Source: Pseudorhodoplanes sp. (GTDB taxonomy: Bacteria > Pseudomonadota > Alphaproteobacteria > Rhizobiales > Xanthobacteraceae). Taken from it: a stretch of 21,493 bases of DNA. The notes under the pieces were generated by a model. It saw only the letters and a program-made list of their open reading frames with translations. It was not told the DNA's origin and made no database searches. This document shows, one piece after another, positions 1-7,243 of the stretch; position 1 is the first letter of the stretch; each line of letters starts with the position of its first letter. The DNA is taken from assembly GCA_008933495.1 (NCBI GenBank), contig WBUW01000005.1, positions 1-21,493 of the forward strand. Reading direction: 5' to 3'. The position numbers were made by a program, and so were the translations under genes.

Positions 1-209
1 CAGGCGCGGCGGCGGGCGGCAACGCGCGGCTTTGGTCGATATGGCAGAGCGCTGCAAAAGACCCTATAAGCGCTCCAGCCTGCGGCGCGCGCGCCGGCGG
101 CTTTGCGCCCCCCCGTTCTCGGGAAAAGTTCAGATCGGACAACATCTTAATTGACCGGGCCCGGCTCCCGACCGGCCGCACCAGAGCAGCACCCAGGATC
201 GCCTCCCCC
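1..209. other. Region upstream of acnA, no gene assigned
   Basis: This stretch lies left of acnA and should hold its promoter and leader. A TATAAG hexamer at 65-70 could be a -10 element, but no good -35 sits at the right distance, so I do not call a promoter. On the minus strand a frame beginning with ATG at 145 stays open to the window edge (about 48 codons, beginning MLSDLNFSRE, then Ala/Pro rich). I do not recognise it and it may be chance in GC-rich DNA. In related genomes acnA is often divergent from cytochrome c maturation gene ccmA, but the visible residues do not look like a CcmA N-terminus. Confidence 0.3.
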
Positions 210-2915
210 ATGACCTCGCTCGACAGCTTCCGTTGCGCCAAGACCCTCAAGGTCGGCTCCAAGACCTATGCCTATTACAGCTTGCCGGTGGCGGAAAAGA
301 ACGGGCTGAAAGGCATATCGCGCCTGCCCTTCTCGATGAAGGTGCTCCTGGAAAATCTCCTGCGCAACGAGGACGGCCGCTCGGTCACCAAGGACGACAT
401 CGTGGCGGTCGCGGCCTGGCTGAAGACACGCGCCTCCGAGCGCGAAATCGCCTTCCGGCCGGCGCGCGTGCTGATGCAGGACTTCACCGGCGTGCCGGCG
501 GTGGTCGATCTTGCCGCCATGCGCGACGCCATGAACCTGCTCGGCGGCGACCCCAAACGCATCAATCCGCTCGTTCCGGTCGATCTCGTGATCGATCATT
601 CGGTGATCGTGAACTATTTCGGCAACAACACGGCGTTCAAGAAGAATGTCGACGAGGAATACAAGCAGAACGGGGAGCGCTACCGTTTCCTGAAATGGGC
701 GCAGAAGGCGTTCGACAATTTCCGCGTCGTGCCGCCCGGCACCGGCATCTGCCACCAGGTCAACCTCGAATACCTGTCGCAGACGGTGTGGACCGCCAGG
801 GGCAGGGTCAATGTTGGCGGCAAGCCGGTCAATGCCGAGATCGCCTATCCCGACACGCTGGTCGGCACCGATTCCCACACCACCATGGTCAACGGCCTGT
901 CCGTGCTCGGCTGGGGCGTCGGCGGCATCGAGGCCGAAGCCGCCATGCTCGGCCAGCCGCTCTCGATGCTGCTGCCGGAGGTGATCGGCTTCCGGCTGAC
1001 CGGCAAGCGGAAGGAAGGCGTCACCGCCACCGACGTCGTGCTCACGGTGACCCAGATGCTGCGCCAGCGCGGCGTGGTCGGGCGCTTTGTCGAGTTCTTC
1101 GGACCCGGCCTCGCCAGCCTGACGATCGCCGACCGCGCTACGATCGCCAACATGGCGCCCGAATACGGCGCCACCTGCGGCTTTTTCCCGATCGACGCCG
1201 ACACGCTCGCCTATCTGAAGAATACCGCGCGCCCCGACGCCCGCATCAAGCTGGTCGCCGCTTATGCCAAGGCGCAGGGCATGTTCCGCACCAAGTCGAC
1301 CCCCGATCCGGTCTTCACCGACGTGCTCACGCTCGATCTTGCCAGTGTCGAGCCTTCGCTCGCCGGCCCCAAGCGTCCACAGGACCGCGTCCCGCTCAAA
1401 GGCGTCAAGGCCGGGTTTGCCGCGGCGATGGACCAGGAATTCAAGAAAAGTGCCGAGCTTGCAAAGCGGGTGCCGGTCGAGGGCCGCAAGCATGATCTCG
1501 GCCATGGCGATGTCGTCATCGCCGCCATTACGTCGTGCACCAATACCTCGAACCCGAGCGTCATGATCGGCGCCGGCCTGCTCGCCCGCAAGGCGGTGGC
1601 GAAAGGGCTCAAGGTGAAGCCCTGGGTCAAGACTTCGCTCGCGCCCGGCTCGCAGGTGGTGGCCGAATATCTCGCCAATTCCGGTCTGCAGAAGGACCTC
1701 GACGCGCTCGGCTTCAATCTGGTCGGCTTCGGCTGCACGACCTGTATCGGCAATTCCGGTCCGCTGCCGGAAGAAATCTCCAAGACCATCAATCAGTCCG
1801 ACCTGGTGGCGGCGGCGGTGCTGTCCGGCAACCGCAACTTCGAGGGCCGCGTCAATCCGGACGTGCGCGCGAACTATCTCGCCTCGCCGCCGCTTGTCGT
1901 TGCCTATGCGATTGCCGGCTCGATGCAGGCCGATCTCTCGAAAGACCCGATCGGCGTCGACAAGAAAGGCAAGAACGTTTTCCTCAAGGACATCTGGCCG
2001 ACGGCGCGCGAAATCGAAAGCGTGGTGCGCAAGACCGTCACCAAGCGGGCCTTCGCCAAGAAATATGCCGATGTGTTCAAGGGCGATGCGCATTGGCGCA
2101 AGATCACGGTGAAGGGCGGCCTCACCTATGCCTGGGATTCGCAGTCGACCTATGTGCAGAACCCGCCCTATTTCGTCGACATGAAACGACAGCCCGGCCT
2201 CCTCGAAGATATCGTGGATGCGCGGGTCCTCGGGCTTTTCCTGGATTCCATCACCACCGACCATATTTCGCCGGCCGGTTCGATCAAGCCGACATCGCCG
2301 GCCGGAAAATATCTGATCGACCGCAACGTCAAGCCGATCGACTTCAACCAGTACGGCACGCGCCGCGGCAACCACGAAGTGATGATGCGGGGCACGTTCG
2401 CCAATATCCGCATCAAGAACCAGATGGTGCCGGGCGTCGAAGGCGGCGTCACCATCCACCATCCCGACAAGACGCAGATGCCGATCTACGACGCGGCCAT
2501 GCGCTACAAGCAGGAAAGGGTTCCGCTCGTCGTGTTCGCGGGCAAGGAATACGGCACCGGCTCCTCGCGCGATTGGGCGGCCAAGGGCACCATCCTGCTC
2601 GGTATCCGTGCGGTGGTTGCCCAGAGCTTCGAACGCATCCATCGCTCGAACCTCGTCGGCATGGGGGTGATGCCGCTGGTGTTCGAGGAAGGCACCTCGT
2701 GGCAAAGCCTCGGCCTGAAGGGCGGCGAGAAGATCACGATCCGCGGATTGCACGGCGATCTGAAGCCGCGCCAGAAGCTGATCGCAGAAATTGTCGCTGA
2801 AGACGGAACGCTGAAGCGGGTGCCGCTGGTCTGTCGCATCGATACGCTCGACGAGCTCGAATACTTCAAGAACGGCGGCATCCTCCAATACGTGCTGCGT
2901 CATCTTGCGGCGTGA
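210..2915 (+). CDS. acnA: Aconitate hydratase A (aconitase, AcnA/IRP1 type)
   Basis: This enzyme converts citrate to isocitrate through cis-aconitate in the cytoplasmic TCA cycle, using a [4Fe-4S] cluster. The 901-aa product has the usual length of the AcnA branch. Cluster ligands are Cys443 (in SCTNTSNPS) and Cys509/Cys512 (in GFGCTTCIGNSG). The substrate-handling motif GTDSHTTM lies in the N-terminal half, and the swivel-domain motif GKEYGTGSSRDWAAKG is at about 778-793 with active-site Arg787. The ATG at 210 gives MTSLDSFRC, which is typical of the family, and an AGGA lies about 11 bases upstream. The gene is monocistronic, with a strong terminator 27 bases after its stop. In many alphaproteobacteria aconitase responds to iron through Irr or RirA, but I see no convincing ICE or iron-responsive box in the 209 bases available. 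Confidence 0.97.
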   Translation: MTSLDSFRCAKTLKVGSKTYAYYSLPVAEKNGLKGISRLPFSMKVLLENLLRNEDGRSVTKDDIVAVAAWLKTRASEREIAFRPARVLMQDFTGVPAVVDLAAMRDAMNLLGGDPKRINPLVPVDLVIDHSVIVNYFGNNTAFKKNVDEEYKQNGERYRFLKWAQKAFDNFRVVPPGTGICHQVNLEYLSQTVWTARGRVNVGGKPVNAEIAYPDTLVGTDSHTTMVNGLSVLGWGVGGIEAEAAMLGQPLSMLLPEVIGFRLTGKRKEGVTATDVVLTVTQMLRQRGVVGRFVEFFGPGLASLTIADRATIANMAPEYGATCGFFPIDADTLAYLKNTARPDARIKLVAAYAKAQGMFRTKSTPDPVFTDVLTLDLASVEPSLAGPKRPQDRVPLKGVKAGFAAAMDQEFKKSAELAKRVPVEGRKHDLGHGDVVIAAITSCTNTSNPSVMIGAGLLARKAVAKGLKVKPWVKTSLAPGSQVVAEYLANSGLQKDLDALGFNLVGFGCTTCIGNSGPLPEEISKTINQSDLVAAAVLSGNRNFEGRVNPDVRANYLASPPLVVAYAIAGSMQADLSKDPIGVDKKGKNVFLKDIWPTAREIESVVRKTVTKRAFAKKYADVFKGDAHWRKITVKGGLTYAWDSQSTYVQNPPYFVDMKRQPGLLEDIVDARVLGLFLDSITTDHISPAGSIKPTSPAGKYLIDRNVKPIDFNQYGTRRGNHEVMMRGTFANIRIKNQMVPGVEGGVTIHHPDKTQMPIYDAAMRYKQERVPLVVFAGKEYGTGSSRDWAAKGTILLGIRAVVAQSFERIHRSNLVGMGVMPLVFEEGTSWQSLGLKGGEKITIRGLHGDLKPRQKLIAEIVAEDGTLKRVPLVCRIDTLDELEYFKNGGILQYVLRHLAA

Positions 2916-2941
2916 TGCACGCGCACTGCTCCGAAGATTGG

Positions 2942-2974
2942 AACGCGCGGTGACGAGCCGCGCGTTTCTTTTTT
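2942..2974 (+). terminator. Rho-independent terminator of acnA
   Basis: A 9-bp stem (AACGCGCGG at 2942-2950, CCGCGCGTT at 2958-2966) with loop TGACGAG is followed by a T-rich run, TTTCTTTTTT, at 2965-2974. It lies 27 bases after the acnA stop and points the same way, so it should end the acnA transcript. A TTGACT hexamer at 2976-2981 just after it could be a -35 for the next gene, but no clear -10 follows. Confidence 0.85.
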
Positions 2975-3089
2975 GTTGACTCGCCTGCAAACGTGATGAT
3001 GGTTCACCGCGACGTGAGTAGTGAGTGATTGCCGCGCGCGTTAAGAATTGCCGGCCAGCGGGGGCTCGCGCGGGGACGGGAGTGTAGCC

Positions 3090-3827
3090 ATGCGTTGCGG
3101 TCGTGTGCTGATGCTGGCCGTTGTTCTGGCCGGTGTATCGGGACCGGCGGGCGCGCAATCGGGCACACGGCCGGTCGCGGTAATCGAACTTTTCACCAGC
3201 CAGGGCTGCTCCTCCTGTCCGCCGGCCGACCGGCTGCTCGGCGAGCTGGCAAAGAATGCATCGCTAATAACGCTCAGCCTTTCGGTCGATTACTGGGATC
3301 ATCTCGGCTGGAAAGACTCGCTGGCCAGTCCGCGGCACACCAAGCGGCAATGGGCTTATTCACGTTCGCAAGGCACCAGCGGCGTCTACACGCCGCAGGC
3401 GATCATCAACGGCGTGGTCGGCGTGGTCGGGAGCGACCGCAAGGAAATCGAGGCGGCGATAGCCAGGACCCGCGACGGCGCCATGACCGTGCCGGTGCGG
3501 CTTGCGCTCGACGGCGATGCGATCACGGTCAGCGTGGCGGACGGCAACAGCGGCGCGGCTCCGGCCGACTTGTGGCTATGCGGGGTTACTCGTTCGGCGA
3601 GCGTCGAAATCCGACGCGGCGAGAACCGCGGACGCAATATTACCTATGTCAATGTCGGCCGGCACTGGGCGAAAGTCGGCACCTGGTCCGGCAAGAGCGC
3701 GACATGGTCGGTCCCGGCGAGCACGATCGCCGTTCCCGGCGTCGACAGCGTGATCGCGATCCTGCAGCGCGGCAGTGACGACAAGCCGGGCCCTATTCTC
3801 GGGGCTGCCGCTGCGATGATGCACTGA
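3090..3827 (+). CDS. DUF1223 family exported thioredoxin-fold protein
   Basis: The 245-aa product belongs to the DUF1223 family, which has a thioredoxin-like fold and is common in alphaproteobacteria. Its biochemical role is not established. The N-terminus (MRCGRVLMLAVVLAGVSG, then PAGAQS) is a signal peptide with probable cleavage after AGA near residue 22, which implies the periplasm. The family signature follows directly: IELFTSQGCSSCPPAD with a CxxC pair, Cys40 and Cys43. Later blocks (SVDYWDHLGWKD, then YTPQAIINGV) are also typical. The frame is open from an ATG at 3048, but the ATG at 3090 is chosen because GGGAG lies about 7 bases upstream and the signal peptide then starts cleanly. 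The CxxC suggests a redox role, which is inference. It is followed by a non-coding gap, not by an operon partner. Confidence 0.88.
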   Translation: MRCGRVLMLAVVLAGVSGPAGAQSGTRPVAVIELFTSQGCSSCPPADRLLGELAKNASLITLSLSVDYWDHLGWKDSLASPRHTKRQWAYSRSQGTSGVYTPQAIINGVVGVVGSDRKEIEAAIARTRDGAMTVPVRLALDGDAITVSVADGNSGAAPADLWLCGVTRSASVEIRRGENRGRNITYVNVGRHWAKVGTWSGKSATWSVPASTIAVPGVDSVIAILQRGSDDKPGPILGAAAAMMH

Positions 3828-3865
3828 GCACCGAGCCCGGTTGCGGCAATCCCGACCGGCCGATC

Positions 3866-3892
3866 AAAAAAACGGGCCGGAAAACCGGCCCG
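3866..3892 (-). terminator. Rho-independent terminator facing the minus strand
   Basis: A perfect 8-bp stem, CGGGCCGG (3873-3880) and CCGGCCCG (3885-3892), has an AAAA loop. Its seven-base A tract (3866-3872) is on the left, so the U tract follows the hairpin only in a minus-strand transcript. On the + strand the hairpin is followed by AAGAATCG with no T run. Both neighbouring protein genes are on the + strand, so this terminator appears to end a minus-strand transcript started to its right, although it could also act weakly for the DUF1223 gene. Confidence 0.75.
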
Positions 3893-4060
3893 AAGAATCG
3901 TTGGGGATTGAACCTTACGCGAATTGATCGGCCCGGTTCATCCGAGCCCCGGGGGGCTGGGGGGCTGAGGAATCCGGCGCTCTTCAGAACCGGGCCTTGA
4001 GTTGCCCTTCTCGCATCGCATAGGGGCGGCCGGTCGACCGAAATTGGGCCTTATTATGGT
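3866..4060 (-). ncRNA. Candidate small RNA, minus strand, with its own terminator
   Basis: This gap between two + strand genes ends at a minus-facing terminator and contains a perfect 10-bp inverted repeat: GGCCCGGTTC at 3930-3939 and GAACCGGGCC at 3987-3996. The 47 enclosed bases contain a GC-rich run with a tandem GGGGGGCT repeat on the + strand (3951-3966). Another inverted pair, GGCCGATC (3858-3865) and GATCGGCC (3926-3933), brackets the terminator. Together these suggest a folded RNA of roughly 150-200 nt. The right boundary is a guess placed near a CATAAT-like box read on the minus strand at about 4052-4057, and no good -35 is seen. I compared it by eye with 6S, SRP, tmRNA and RNase P motifs and recognised none. 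A 27-codon minus frame inside it lacks a ribosome site. Confidence 0.33.
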
Positions 4061-4206
4061 TTCTTTAACGAACGCGTGAGGACGGCCGGGTTAATTTGAC
4101 GCAGTTTGGCGGCTTCCGGCGCTGCCGCCGTCCATGCCGCGTTCGGCTCTTGCAGGCCGCCGCCGCCGGGGCAATCATAAGATTGTCATCAAATGGGAGG
4201 CGCCGC

Positions 4207-4581
4207 ATGAGCTTGGGCGAAACCGAACCGAGCCAGCCGCGCGGGGGCGAAAGCCCGGGCAGCCGTCCGGGCGCCCCCGATCACCAAGTTACGTTCGATC
4301 GGTGCGAACTTGACCGCATCCTGGGACTGTACGGACGCAAGGTGGCGGATGGGGAGTGGCGCGATTACGCCATCGATTTCATGCGCGACCGGGCGGTATT
4401 TTCGGTCTTCCGCCGCGCGGCCGAATACCCGATCTACCGCATTGAAAAAAATCCCAGACAGGCCCGTCGCCAGGGCGCCTATAGCGTGATTTCGGCGACC
4501 GGCCTGATCGTGCGGCGCGGCCACGAGCTGGAACGCGTGCTGCGCGTGCTCGACAAGAAACTGAGCGTGGTCGCCGGCTGA
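4207..4581 (+). CDS. DUF2794 domain-containing protein
   Basis: This is a 124-aa protein of the DUF2794 family, whose function is unknown and which is nearly confined to alphaproteobacteria. The conserved core runs from about residue 27 to the end: VTFDRCELDRILGLYGRKVA, then WRDYAIDFMRDRAVFSVFRR, then YRIEKNPR and the C-terminal LERVLRVLDKK. No signal peptide or membrane segment is visible, so it is probably cytoplasmic. The frame is open from 4096, but the ATG at 4207 has an excellent GGGAGG six bases upstream and gives the family's normal length. A small CAATC-ATAA-GATTG hairpin (4172-4185) lies just before the ribosome site and might modulate its access. The next gene faces it from the opposite strand, with stops 16 bases apart. 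Confidence 0.88.
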   Translation: MSLGETEPSQPRGGESPGSRPGAPDHQVTFDRCELDRILGLYGRKVADGEWRDYAIDFMRDRAVFSVFRRAAEYPIYRIEKNPRQARRQGAYSVISATGLIVRRGHELERVLRVLDKKLSVVAG

Positions 4582-4597
4582 GCGCGGCGCCTCTGCA

Positions 4598-5122
4598 TTA
4601 CGGCTTGGTGAGCGCGCCGTGCCCAAGCTGCCGCTGCATCAGCACGGTGTCGAGCCAGCGGCCGAACTTGAAGCCGACATTGGACAAGGTTCCCGCGATC
4701 CGGAAGCCGACCGCGCGATGCAGCTCGATCGAGGCGGTCTGCGCCGAATCGCCGATCACCGCGATCATCTGCCGAAAGCCGCGCTGCTCCGAATTGGTCA
4801 CCAGGCAATCGAGCAGACTGCGGCCGATACCGCGCCCGTGCATGTCCGGCGCAACATAGACACTGTCTTCAAGAGTGAACCGGTATGCCGGCCGCGTGCG
4901 GTAGAGAGCCGCATAAGCATAGCCCAATATCGTCTCGTCCGATTCGGCGACGAGATAGGGAAAACCACCATCCAGCAAGGCCTTCATTCGCGCGAACATT
5001 TCGGCCTGCGAGGGCGGTTCGAGCTCGAACGAAGCCGTGCCGCATTCGACCGCATGGGCGTAGATCGCGGTGATCGGGACGATGTCTTCGAGCGTGGCCG
5101 GGCGAATCAGGAGGGATTGCAT
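4598..5122 (-). CDS. GNAT N-acetyltransferase, phosphinothricin/methionine-sulfone acetyltransferase-like
   Basis: The 174-aa protein is a single GNAT domain of the PAT/MnaT (YncA) branch, which transfers acetyl from acetyl-CoA to the amino group of small glutamate- or methionine-like molecules. Visible signatures are the N-terminal IRPATLEDI, the block FTLEDSVYV with Glu85, the acetyl-CoA loop HGRGIGRSLL (residues 95-104), and the C-terminal HRAVGFRIAGTLSNVGFKFG typical of the PAT branch. The exact substrate cannot be read from sequence. The ATG at 5122 gives the usual family start, although no good Shine-Dalgarno is visible before it. It reads toward DUF2794, and 189 bases holding a terminator separate it from the upstream Bax1-I gene, so it probably has its own promoter. 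Confidence 0.88.
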   Translation of the reverse strand: MQSLLIRPATLEDIVPITAIYAHAVECGTASFELEPPSQAEMFARMKALLDGGFPYLVAESDETILGYAYAALYRTRPAYRFTLEDSVYVAPDMHGRGIGRSLLDCLVTNSEQRGFRQMIAVIGDSAQTASIELHRAVGFRIAGTLSNVGFKFGRWLDTVLMQRQLGHGALTKP

Positions 5123-5159
5123 GAAGCTGTGAGAGATTTCGCGGCGCTATGGTCACTAT

Positions 5160-5193
5160 CGAAAGAAAACGCCCCGGCGGCAAGGCCGGGGCG
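5160..5193 (-). terminator. Rho-independent terminator after the first Bax1-I gene
   Basis: Read on the minus strand, a 9-bp stem (complements of CGCCCCGGC at 5170-5178 and GCCGGGGCG at 5185-5193; six-base loop) is followed by GTTTTCTTTC. It lies about 120 bases after the stop of the gene ending at 5312 and separates it from the downstream acetyltransferase. Confidence 0.75.
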
Positions 5194-5311
5194 CCGGTTT
5201 GCAACGAAAAAACGATCGGAAATCCGGTCTCGGTAATAATCGGGACTGCGACCGCGTCCGGAATGCGTGGACCACTGCGCCGGACTGATTTCCACTGCGC
5301 CGGGCTGCGAA

Positions 5312-6073
5312 TTATCGGCGGTCGCCGATAAGCCGCAGCAGGAACAGGAACAGGTTGATGAAGTCCAGATAGAGCTGGAGCGCACCCATTACGGCCTTGC
5401 GCCCGGCGACCGTGCCGTCGTCCTGGACGTCGTACATTTCCTTGATCTTCTGCGTGTCCCACGCCGTCATGCCGGCAAACACCAGCACGCCGGCGACCGA
5501 AATGACGAATTCAAGGCCGCTCGATTTCAGGAAGATGTTCACGATGCCGGCGATGATCAGGCCGACCAGGCCCATGATCAGGAAAGAGCCGATCGCCGAC
5601 AGGTCGCGCCGGGTCGTGTAACCATACAGGCTGAGCGCGCCGAACGAGGCGGCGGAGATGAAGAACACCCGCGTGATCGAGGCGCCGGTATAGGCCAGAA
5701 ACACCGACGACAGCATCACGCCGAGCAGGCCGGCATAGAGCATGAAAAGGGCGAGCGCCGTGCCGAATTCGAGCTTGTGGATGCGGAAGCTGATGAAGAA
5801 GACAAGGCCCAGCGTCGCCAGCAGCAGCACAATGACCGCCGGGCCGCTGAACACGGCCTGGCCAAAGCCCGTCAGGCCGACGATGGCCCCGGTCGCATCG
5901 GTGGTGACTGCGGCATTGAAGGTGAACCAGGCAAGCATCCCGGTCAGCGCAACGGCGGCGGCCATGTAATTGTAGACACGGATCATGTAGGCGCGCAGAC
6001 CCGCATCGATGGCGGCTGTCCGCTCGGCATAGCCGCCGCGGGTGGCCGCGACATTCCGGTCAAAATCCGACAT
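5312..6073 (-). CDS. Bax inhibitor-1/YccA (TMBIM) family membrane protein, copy 1
   Basis: The 253-aa integral inner-membrane protein has about seven hydrophobic segments between residue 33 and the C-terminus and belongs to the Bax inhibitor-1 (TMBIM) family, whose members are linked to pH-dependent calcium leak in the Bacillus homologue YetJ. Both aspartates of the family's di-aspartyl pair are present: Asp206 (TAWDTQ) and Asp237 (LYLDFINLF). Other blocks are ITRVFFISAASFGALSLYGY and GSFLIMGLVGLIIAGIVN. The frame stays open further upstream, but the ATG at 6073 is right: it gives MSDFDRN, identical to the start of the paralogue next door, and has GAGAGGA upstream. It is one of a tandem pair on the same strand with a terminator between, so the two are probably transcribed separately. 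Its physiological role is unknown. Confidence 0.92.
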   Translation of the reverse strand: MSDFDRNVAATRGGYAERTAAIDAGLRAYMIRVYNYMAAAVALTGMLAWFTFNAAVTTDATGAIVGLTGFGQAVFSGPAVIVLLLATLGLVFFISFRIHKLEFGTALALFMLYAGLLGVMLSSVFLAYTGASITRVFFISAASFGALSLYGYTTRRDLSAIGSFLIMGLVGLIIAGIVNIFLKSSGLEFVISVAGVLVFAGMTAWDTQKIKEMYDVQDDGTVAGRKAVMGALQLYLDFINLFLFLLRLIGDRR

Positions 6074-6225
6074 GGAAGGATCCTCTCTGATGCCCGGAAA
6101 CCGCCGGGCCGGCTTTTCGATGGCGCAAATGTAGGGACTGGGCTTGCCTTTTGCCAGCCGGGCTGTGGGCGGCGCGCCGGGCGCGGCCGGGACCGGGTCA
6201 CAGGCAGGACGCGGCCAAGGCAAAG

Positions 6226-6252
6226 AAAAGGCCCCGGGATCCGGGGCCTTTT
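6226..6252 (-). terminator. Strong terminator between the two Bax1-I genes
   Basis: A perfect 12-bp stem, AAAAGGCCCCGG (6226-6237) and CCGGGGCCTTTT (6241-6252), has the three-base loop GAT. The flanking A and T tracts make it work in either direction. It lies 24 bases after the stop of the gene ending at 6277 and should end that minus-strand transcript before the next paralogue. Confidence 0.85.
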
Positions 6253-6276
6253 CCCGCAATCCGGGGGTCGGCGGAA

Positions 6277-7089
6277 TTACTCCTCGCGCTGTCCGAGAAG
6301 CTGCAGCAGCAGCGTGAACAGGTTGATGAAATTCAGGTAGAGCGACAGCGCCCCCAGGATGGCCGAGCGCTCCATGCCCTCGCCTTCCATGGCGCCGTAA
6401 ATGTATTCGCTCTTCAGGCGCTGGGTGTCCCAGGCGGTGAGGCCGGCGAACACCAGCACGCCGACGACAGACACCACGAATTGCAGCGTCGAGCTGCCGA
6501 GCCAGATATTCACCAGGCTCGCAATGATGACGCCGAACAGGCCCATGATCAGGAACGAGCCCATGCCGCTGAGGTCGCGCTGGGTGGTATAACCCCACAG
6601 GCTGAGCGCGCCGAACGAGGCGGCGGTGATGAAGAACACGCGCACGATCGAGGTGTGCGTATAGACCATGAAGATCGAGCCGAGCGAAAGGCCGATCAGC
6701 GCCGCGAAAATCCAGAACAGGATTTGCGCCATGGCCGGGCGCATGCGGTTGACACCGAAGCTGATGACGAACACGAGCGCCAGCGGCGCCAGGATGATCG
6801 CCCATTTCAGCGGGCTGACGAAGACCGCGTAGCCGATCGGCGTCAGGTACTGGCCGCCGCGCAGCGCGATCGCGGCGCCGGTGGTCGAGCGTGCGGCCGC
6901 CGAAGCATCGCCGGTGATCGACAGCATGTAAATGCCGAGCGCCGCAAAGCCGGTAATGGCGAGGCCGAGCACCATGTAATTGTAGATATGAAGCATGTAC
7001 GACCGCAGACTCTGGTCGATCGCCGCTTCCTCGCGTCCGACGGTTTGGCCGTACCGCCTCGCTACCGCATTTCTGTCAAAGTCCGACAT
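6277..7089 (-). CDS. Bax inhibitor-1/YccA (TMBIM) family membrane protein, copy 2
   Basis: The 270-aa membrane protein is clearly paralogous to the gene on its downstream side. They share the MSDFDRN start, a VRVFFITAASFGALSLWGYTT block, a GSFLIMGLFGVIIASLVNI block and the AWDTQ motif. About seven hydrophobic segments are visible from residue 37 on. It differs in a longer first loop (about residues 60-90) and, more strikingly, in the di-aspartyl pair: Asp221 (TAWDTQ) is kept, but the second position is Asn253 (LYLNFINLF, codon AAT at 6331-6333). This change may alter pH-dependent gating if the Bacillus YetJ mechanism applies, which is inference. The ATG at 7089 has AGGAG eight bases upstream. 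A 154-bp gap separates it from ybbP. Confidence 0.92.
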   Translation of the reverse strand: MSDFDRNAVARRYGQTVGREEAAIDQSLRSYMLHIYNYMVLGLAITGFAALGIYMLSITGDASAAARSTTGAAIALRGGQYLTPIGYAVFVSPLKWAIILAPLALVFVISFGVNRMRPAMAQILFWIFAALIGLSLGSIFMVYTHTSIVRVFFITAASFGALSLWGYTTQRDLSGMGSFLIMGLFGVIIASLVNIWLGSSTLQFVVSVVGVLVFAGLTAWDTQRLKSEYIYGAMEGEGMERSAILGALSLYLNFINLFTLLLQLLGQREE

Positions 7090-7243
7090 TGCCGAACTCC
7101 TGTTCCCTTGTCTGTGAGTATGCCGCCTGCGGTCGTCGCCCCGCTTCGGCCGATGGCCGGCACATTACACCGGATCGTGGCAAAATAAGCATCGCGCGTG
7201 GTCGCAGGTTCGCGCCGCAAACGCGGCTGATTGTCGCAAATTC

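Noticed and set aside
147..3158. A 1003-codon open frame on the minus strand opposite acnA
   Set aside because: It covers acnA almost exactly antisense. The translation is rich in Arg, His, Asp and Gly with no domain, as expected for the shadow of a GC-rich gene with strong third-position bias. acnA is certain, so this is a shadow.
3893..3925. A tRNA-like T-loop, GGTTCAATCC, on the minus strand of the DUF1223-DUF2794 gap
   Set aside because: The bases on either side do not form a five-pair T stem, and no acceptor, D or anticodon arms can be laid out around it.
5312..6805. A 497-codon minus frame that would fuse extra N-terminal sequence to the first Bax1-I protein
   Set aside because: The extra part runs out of frame through the second Bax1-I gene and through the terminator at 6226-6252. 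The true start at 6073 has a ribosome site and matches the paralogue.
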